This document shows positions 15,311-19,716 of a stretch of DNA of 19,716 nucleotides, piece after piece. The DNA is from HGM04593 sp045578665. GTDB taxonomy: Bacteria; Bacteroidota; Bacteroidia; Bacteroidales; Bacteroidaceae. Location: NCBI GenBank assembly GCA_045578665.1, contig JAZNKR010000158.1, positions 1 through 19,716 of the forward strand, given 5' to 3'. Both the position numbers and the translations under genes were made by a program. The first letter of the stretch is position 1, and every line of letters starts with the position of its first letter. The notes beneath the pieces were generated by a model. The model was not told the origin of the DNA. It did no database searches and saw nothing but the letters and a program-made list of their open reading frames with translations.

Positions 15311-15924
15311 TGCAAAATCTAAAGAAACGTGCTCTTCTGCCTGCAACAATACTTCTTGTGGCAATAGTGGCAGACCAGATAATTAAGTTCGCGGTAAAGC
15401 TCTCGATGTTCAAACACGAGAGCATCCGCGTCTTAGATTGGTTCTACATCTATTTTGTCGAGAACAAGGGTATGGCATTCGGAATGGAACTGTTCGACAA
15501 GATATTCCTGACAGGCTTCAGGATGGTGGCAGTGATATTCATATGCTATTATCTTTTTAAGATAATAAAAAACCAGAAATTCCCTATCGGCTATGTGGTC
15601 TGCGTGGCATTTGTGCTTGCAGGTGCAATAGGCAACCTCATCGACTCGATGATATATGGCGAAATATTTACGGACAGCGACGGCAGAATTGCAGAACTGG
15701 TACCATTCGGCGAAGGATACGGAGAGTTTCTGCATGGTCAGGTGGTAGATATGTTCTACTTTCCTCTCTTCGGCTTCGACTGGCCTGCCTGGATGCCGTT
15801 TGTCGGAGGTGAGCACTTCATATTCTTCAGCCCTATATTCAATTTTGCCGATGCTTGTGTCAGCTGTGGCATGATAGCCATTCTGCTCTTCTATGGCAGA
15901 TATTTGAATATGAGTTTCAAGTAA
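15307..15924 (+). CDS. lspA: Lipoprotein signal peptidase (signal peptidase II)
   Basis: A 205-residue inner-membrane aspartyl protease that removes signal peptides from prolipoproteins after diacylglyceryl attachment. Family motifs are in order: DQIIK (23-27), ENKGMAFGM (52-60), GAIGNLID (106-113), HGQVVDMFY with catalytic D148, and FNFADACVS with catalytic D182. Hydrophobic segments at about 12-30, 68-86, 97-113 and 178-197 fit the four-helix topology. It is longer than the E. coli enzyme because of a loop (about 114-170) between helices 3 and 4, which I know as common in Bacteroidetes. ATG at 15307 overlaps the DksA-like gene's stop (ATGA); a second ATG directly follows, so initiation could be one codon later. 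A lipoprotein gene follows 24 bp downstream. Confidence 0.95.
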   Translation: MMQNLKKRALLPATILLVAIVADQIIKFAVKLSMFKHESIRVLDWFYIYFVENKGMAFGMELFDKIFLTGFRMVAVIFICYYLFKIIKNQKFPIGYVVCVAFVLAGAIGNLIDSMIYGEIFTDSDGRIAELVPFGEGYGEFLHGQVVDMFYFPLFGFDWPAWMPFVGGEHFIFFSPIFNFADACVSCGMIAILLFYGRYLNMSFK

Positions 15925-15948
15925 CATGTTTGAAAAGATATTATTGAG

Positions 15949-16731
15949 ATGAAATATTTATCACATTTGCTTCTTGCAGTGCTTTTTATCCTTGTCTCCT
16001 GTCAGGTGAAACTTCCGGAAGGAATCATCCAGCCCGACAGGATGGAGAGTCTGCTGTATGACTACCACATGGTACAGGCATTGAGTTCAGAGGCAAATGC
16101 TTCGGCAGAGTACCACAAGAAACTTTACCACGAATATATCTTTAAAAAGCATGGAGTGGACAAGGCTCTGTTCGATTCTTCGCTTGTGTGGTATACTCGA
16201 CACCCTGCGTATATGACACAGATATATGCCAATCTTCAGGAGAGACTCGACAATGAACTTGCAATAATGCAGGACGAAAGAGCCGTAGTACAGAAGAGCA
16301 AACAGGTAGACGTAGACGTAAATGCCGACACACTGGAACTGTGGACAGGAAAAGAGGTACAGAGACTCACCTCTTCGGCTATGAACAATCTGTTGAACTT
16401 CTCCTATTCATCCGATTCGGCATTTGTGGCAGGAGACAGTGTCGTACTTACACTCAACACCCGTTTCTTCACTGAAAAGCCGAGAGAACAGAAAATCGTA
16501 GCGGCAATTGTTATTAAATATGAAGACAATTCAGTCACAAGCAAAGTAGAGGAGATTGAATCATCCGGTATTTTTGCATTGCAATCGGCACGGGACTATG
16601 ATAAGACCATAAAAGGTGTAAATGGTTTTATCTATTACTCCGACACAGACTCTACGGCGACATCAGGAACAATACTCAGCGGACTCTCTCTTCGCCGTAT
16701 CCATCCTCCCGTAATTGAAGAAGATGAATAG
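15949..16731 (+). CDS. DUF4296 domain lipoprotein
   Basis: A 260-residue predicted lipoprotein with signal MKYLSHLLLAVLFILVSC (lipobox LVSC, cysteine 18). The N-terminal mature part, about 25-110, matches what I know of DUF4296: PEGIIQPDRMESLLYDYH, then YHKKLYHEYIFKKHGVDK and an FDSSLVWYTRHP segment, all helical. The C-terminal half (about 125-260) looks beta-rich and less conserved, ending in an acidic EEDE tail. Function is unknown. It lies 24 bp after lspA, whose product would process it; that placement may be convenience rather than a pathway. Its last 8 bp overlap the start of the next small gene. The domain name is from memory; the lipoprotein call is direct. Confidence 0.85.
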   Translation: MKYLSHLLLAVLFILVSCQVKLPEGIIQPDRMESLLYDYHMVQALSSEANASAEYHKKLYHEYIFKKHGVDKALFDSSLVWYTRHPAYMTQIYANLQERLDNELAIMQDERAVVQKSKQVDVDVNADTLELWTGKEVQRLTSSAMNNLLNFSYSSDSAFVAGDSVVLTLNTRFFTEKPREQKIVAAIVIKYEDNSVTSKVEEIESSGIFALQSARDYDKTIKGVNGFIYYSDTDSTATSGTILSGLSLRRIHPPVIEEDE

Positions 16732-17029
16732 TAAAGGAATATTTGCCACACACAGGCTCTACGAAGAGAGCACACTTGTTGCAAAAAATATGGTTGTTGA
16801 GTGTGGGGCAGGGGGCATTGTTGCCATATACCCTTTCGAAGAAGAAAAGCACTCAATGCTGTGGTACGATGCAATTGTGCTCACTAAATCCGATTGCCGG
16901 AAGATAACTTTCAAAGATGCAGAAGATTTCTTCACTTTTTTAGAATCAGTGCATCCGCTTGACAAGATTGTTCCTTACGGTATAAACTGCGAAAAAGAGT
17001 GCTGCATGGTAACAAAATTGAGCAAATAG
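16724..17029 (+). CDS. Small conserved-looking protein of unknown function
   Basis: I do not recognise this 101-residue protein. It starts MNSKGIFATHRLYEES, appears mixed alpha/beta, has no signal peptide or membrane segment, and ends in a cysteine-containing tail (GINCEKECCMVTKLSK; six cysteines in all). The ATG at 16724-16726 overlaps the DUF4296 gene by 8 bp, suggesting translational coupling; a TTG at 16715 is a less likely start. It is the last gene of the ileS run; the next element is the tRNA-Lys promoter 42 bp beyond its stop. No hairpin terminator is visible between. The first 50 residues loosely resemble the short N-terminal beta domain that precedes some amidohydrolases, but no catalytic domain follows, so I draw no function from that. 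Confidence 0.7.
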   Translation: MNSKGIFATHRLYEESTLVAKNMVVECGAGGIVAIYPFEEEKHSMLWYDAIVLTKSDCRKITFKDAEDFFTFLESVHPLDKIVPYGINCEKECCMVTKLSK

Positions 17030-17070
17030 AGCATAAAAAATAAAATTTCTTCAAATTTTCTTCCAAAATA

Positions 17071-17101
17071 TTTGCAGATACAAAAAAAAGCTGTACCTTT
17101 G
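17071..17101 (+). promoter_or_regulatory. Promoter of tRNA-Lys
   Basis: TTTG at 17071-17074 and TACCTTTG at 17094-17101 are separated by 19 bp, matching both boxes of the Bacteroidetes promoter fully. Predicted start near 17108, about 15 nt before the mature tRNA. Confidence 0.82.
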
Positions 17102-17122
17102 CATCGGTTTTGAGAAACACAC

Positions 17123-17195
17123 GCGCTGTTAGCTCAGTTGGTAGAGCAATTGACTCTTAATCAATGGGTCCAGGGTTCGAGTCCCTGACGGCGTA
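17123..17195 (+). tRNA. tRNA-Lys(CUU)
   Basis: A cloverleaf of 73 nt: acceptor GCGCTGT with ACGGCGT (G-U at pairs 1-72 and 5-68), D arm GCTC/GAGC, anticodon stem ATTGA/TCAAT with loop CTCTTAA (anticodon CTT at 17156-17158), T arm CAGGG-TTCGAGT-CCCTG, and discriminator A at 17195. CAG follows, so CCA is not encoded. It reads AAG codons. Confidence 0.95.
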
Positions 17196-17200
17196 CAGAA

Positions 17201-17239
17201 AGAGACGACAAAAGAAATTTTGTTGTCTCTTTTCTGTTT
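17201..17239 (+). terminator. Terminator of tRNA-Lys
   Basis: AGAGACGACAAAA at 17201-17213 pairs with TTTTGTTGTCTCT at 17218-17230 (13 bp, one G-U) around a GAAA loop; TTTCTGTTT follows. Confidence 0.78.
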
Positions 17240-17275
17240 ATTATGATAATTCTGTCAAGTTTCAATAAATTTAAG

Positions 17276-17283
17276 TATCTTCG
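17276..17283 (+). promoter_or_regulatory. Possible -7 box of the DPP IV gene
   Basis: TATCTTCG matches TAnnTTTG with one mismatch, 30 bp before the start codon. A weak TCTG 21 bp upstream (17251-17254) could be the -33 box. Confidence 0.4.
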
Positions 17284-17313
17284 CAAAATGGAATAATTTC
17301 TAAAATTTATAAT

Positions 17314-19542
17314 ATGAAACTGACAAAATTATTGATCAACGCTCTGTTACTCTGCTTTGCTCTGTCTCCATGCTTTGCGCAAAGCAACGACGTGGATGAG
17401 ATAACAGGACGTGCAAAGAAAAAAAGAGTTCTTGGTCCCATCACATGGCTCAAGGACGGTGAAGGTTACAGTACACTTGAGTGGAACAGCAAGGTAGGTG
17501 CCAACGATGTTGTCCGCTACGAGGCTAAGGATGATGCACGCAGTGTGCTTATACCTGCCGAGAAGTTTATCGACAAGGCTACAGGCAAGGCCATCGGTGT
17601 AAGCTCTTTCCAATGGTCAGAGGATAACAGCAAAATCCTTATCTTCAACAATACCAAGCGTGTATGGCGCTACAATACCCGTGGCGACTACTGGGTGCTC
17701 GATCTTACAAACGGCAATCTTCGCCAGATAGGTAAAGATAAGCCTGAGTCGACATTGATGTTTGCGAAATTCTCGCCCGACGGCAAGAAGGTTGCTTACG
17801 TTTCTTTGAACAATATTTATGTGGAGGATGTGGAGACCGGAAAAACCACTACACTCACCAGCGACGGATGCGACTACATTGTGAACGGTACATTTGACTG
17901 GGTGTACGAAGAGGAGTTCTACTGCCGCGACGGATTCCGTTGGAGCCCCGACAGCAAGTATATCGCCTATTGGCAGTCAGACACAAGAGGCACAGGCACA
18001 TTCTACATGATCAACAACATCGACTCAATCTATGCCGAGCCTATCCCCCTTCCTTATCCAAAGGCAGGAACTACAAACTCGGCAGTAAAGGTAGGATATG
18101 TATCTGCCGACGGCGGAGCCACACAGTGGATAGCAATCCCCGGCGACCCACGTAACAACTATATTCCCCGCATGGAGTTTATCCCCGGCACAAACAAGCT
18201 CTTCATACAGCAGCTTAACCGTCCTCAGAATACCAACAAGGTGTGGATTGCCGACATAGACAATTCAAAGCTCGAAAATATCTTCGAAGACAAGGACGAA
18301 GCATGGCTCAACACCAACGACAATATCCAGTGGTCAAAGAACAACGAGTACTTCACATGGGAAAGCGACCGCAGCGGATGGCGTCAGCTCTATTTCGTTC
18401 GTGCCGACGGTAAGGAGATAAAACCCATCACCAACGGTGAGTTCGACATTGTACGTCAGGTAGGAATCGACAAGCAGAAAGGTTATGTATATTACATCAC
18501 AACCATGACCAACTACACTCAGCGTTATCTCTACCGTTCGAAACTCAACGGCAAGGGCAAGCCCGAACTCATGAGCCCCGTATCGCAGCAGGGACAGCAC
18601 AGCTACAATATGTCTCCGACCGGAAAATGGGCTATTCACACATTCGGAAGCTCTACAACGGCTCCCATCGTTACAATGGAGAAGTTCCCCGAAGCAAAAG
18701 TAGTCCGTGTTATCCAGGATAACGTAGAGGCACAGGAGAGATTCAACAAAATGAACCTCACTCCCAAAGAATTCATCAAGCTCGACCTCGGTTACATCAC
18801 ACTCGACGCTTATATGATTAAGCCGAAAGATTTCGATCCTTCAAAGAAATATCCTGTCATCATTGATGTTTACGGAGAGCCCGCAGGTTCTACGGTACAG
18901 GACAACTGGACAGGTGGCGATATTGCTACTCACCGTCAGGCTGACAAGGGCTATATCATGGTCAGCATTGAGAACCGTGGTGCAAACGTTCCCCGTGGTC
19001 GTGAGTGGAGAAAGTGCATCTACAAACAGATTGGAATACACAACTCTGCCGACCAGGCTGCAGGCATCAAGAAAATGGGCGAGATGTTCCCCTTCATCGA
19101 CATGGACCGCATCGGTATCACAGGATGGAGCGGTGGTGGTTCAACCACATTGCAGTGTATGTTCCGTTATCCCGAAATATTCAAGACAGGTATTGCTATT
19201 GCATTCATCTCTCATCAGAAGCTCTACGACAGCGTATATCAGGAGAGATATATGAATACTCCCCAGAACAACCCAGAAGGTTACGAGGAGACAGCTCCTG
19301 TAAAATATGCAAAGAATCTGAAGGGTAATCTGCTGCTCATTCACGGAACAGGCGACGACAATGTTCACTACCAGAACCTCGAACTTCTTGTTGACGAGCT
19401 TGTGAAGCACAAGAAGATGTTCCACATGATGGCTTATCCCAACCGTTCGCATGGTATCTACGAACGCGAAGGTACTTCTCAACACCTGCAGATGCTCCGC
19501 GAGAAATATTGGGAGGATTACCTCCCTGCAGGAGGCAGATAG
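17314..19542 (+). CDS. Dipeptidyl peptidase IV, S9B family, secreted
   Basis: A 742-residue exported serine peptidase that removes X-Pro (or X-Ala) dipeptides from peptide N-termini. The signal peptide MKLTKLLINALLLCFALSPCFAQ should be cut after Ala22 (CFA-Q), placing the enzyme in the periplasm. The N-terminal beta-propeller domain (about 50-480) contains DWVYEEEF, whose paired glutamates bind the substrate amino terminus in DPP IV. The C-terminal alpha/beta hydrolase has the triad S606 in GWSGGGS, D681 in HGTGDDNVHYQN and H713 in NRSHGI, with normal spacing. The nucleophile elbow reads GWSGGG where mammalian DPP IV has GWSYGG. Length is typical of bacterial DPP IV. It stands alone between the tRNA-Lys terminator and a strong hairpin. 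In gut Bacteroidales such enzymes act in peptide use. Confidence 0.94.
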   Translation: MKLTKLLINALLLCFALSPCFAQSNDVDEITGRAKKKRVLGPITWLKDGEGYSTLEWNSKVGANDVVRYEAKDDARSVLIPAEKFIDKATGKAIGVSSFQWSEDNSKILIFNNTKRVWRYNTRGDYWVLDLTNGNLRQIGKDKPESTLMFAKFSPDGKKVAYVSLNNIYVEDVETGKTTTLTSDGCDYIVNGTFDWVYEEEFYCRDGFRWSPDSKYIAYWQSDTRGTGTFYMINNIDSIYAEPIPLPYPKAGTTNSAVKVGYVSADGGATQWIAIPGDPRNNYIPRMEFIPGTNKLFIQQLNRPQNTNKVWIADIDNSKLENIFEDKDEAWLNTNDNIQWSKNNEYFTWESDRSGWRQLYFVRADGKEIKPITNGEFDIVRQVGIDKQKGYVYYITTMTNYTQRYLYRSKLNGKGKPELMSPVSQQGQHSYNMSPTGKWAIHTFGSSTTAPIVTMEKFPEAKVVRVIQDNVEAQERFNKMNLTPKEFIKLDLGYITLDAYMIKPKDFDPSKKYPVIIDVYGEPAGSTVQDNWTGGDIATHRQADKGYIMVSIENRGANVPRGREWRKCIYKQIGIHNSADQAAGIKKMGEMFPFIDMDRIGITGWSGGGSTTLQCMFRYPEIFKTGIAIAFISHQKLYDSVYQERYMNTPQNNPEGYEETAPVKYAKNLKGNLLLIHGTGDDNVHYQNLELLVDELVKHKKMFHMMAYPNRSHGIYEREGTSQHLQMLREKYWEDYLPAGGR

Positions 19543-19555
19543 GTCTATCTCTGAT

Positions 19556-19606
19556 ATTATACAAAATGGAGTCGAACGCATTATGTTCGACTCCATTTTG
19601 TATAAT
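19556..19606. terminator. Long hairpin terminator after the DPP IV gene
   Basis: A perfect 22-bp stem (19556-19577 with 19585-19606) encloses a 7-nt loop GCATTAT and lies 13 bp after the stop codon. The symmetric A/T-rich outer arms (ATTATACAAAATGG and complement) would supply U-rich RNA on either strand. The remaining sequence to the window end (19607-19716) is AT-rich; I see no gene or clear promoter in it. Confidence 0.8.
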
Positions 19607-19716
19607 CGGTTTTCAAATTATTACTGTCCGGTAAAAATTACTAATTGTTTTTGGCTAAACAGTATTTATTTAATGGCAGTTTGTAGTTATATTGATTTAA
19701 ACAAAGTTTACGTTCT

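Noticed and set aside
15631..15660. LspA motif GNLIDS instead of GNLIDR as a possible inactivating change
   Set aside because: The catalytic aspartates D148 and D182 are present, and the S form is, to my knowledge, usual in Bacteroidetes LspA.
1..19716. CRISPR array, phage genes, toxin-antitoxin or defence system
   Set aside because: No regularly spaced repeats and no relevant protein families; apart from the IS66 end every sizeable gene is a core-type gene or a short lipoprotein or hypothetical gene in a core operon.

Overview
The window reads as a core chromosomal segment of a Bacteroidales bacterium (Bacteroides/Prevotella-like; genus not resolvable from sequence alone). Reasons: promoters of the Bacteroidetes type (a TTTG-like -33 box, 19-21 bp, then TAnnTTTG) sit before most transcription units; Shine-Dalgarno sequences are largely absent; and several genes are typical of the phylum (DUF4301, DUF4296 and DUF4847 proteins, a DPP IV-type S9 peptidase, a DksA-like protein that has lost its zinc ligands). 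The only mobile DNA is the last 141 bp of an IS66-family element at the left edge.

Layout. 1-141: end of an IS66 transposase, a terminator hairpin and the right terminal repeat, inserted 16 bp beyond the stop of the next gene. 158-1852 (-): periplasmic S41/CtpA-type protease. 2133-2324 (+): two identical tRNA-Asn(GUU) genes with their own promoter and terminator. 2492-4006 (-): DUF4301 protein that looks like a sugar nucleotidyltransferase. 4213-6426 (+): RelA/SpoT-type (p)ppGpp synthetase with a dead hydrolase site. 6576-11111 (-): a tightly packed four-gene operon transcribed as M3 peptidase, DUF4847 lipoprotein, dCMP deaminase, second S41 protease. 11112-11437: divergent promoter region. 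11438-17029 (+): a probable operon of ileS, a DksA/TraR-like gene, lspA, a DUF4296 lipoprotein and a small unrecognised gene. 17123-17195 (+): tRNA-Lys(CUU). 17314-19542 (+): secreted dipeptidyl peptidase IV, closed by a 22-bp perfect hairpin.

How the genes relate. The themes are protein turnover in the envelope and cytoplasm (two S41 proteases, M3 peptidase, DPP IV, signal peptidase II with two candidate lipoprotein substrates), translation (IleRS, three tRNAs) and the stringent response (RelA-like synthetase, DksA-like protein). Convergent units are separated by long perfect hairpins probably working as two-way terminators.

I found no CRISPR array, phage, defence island or evidently new multi-gene system. 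The observation most worth following is the isoleucyl-tRNA synthetase, whose class I signature reads GIHH instead of HxGH, a rearrangement associated with type 2 IleRS and strong mupirocin tolerance. Next are the nucleotidyltransferase-like motif set in the DUF4301 protein and a small uncharacterised cysteine-containing protein at the end of the ileS operon.
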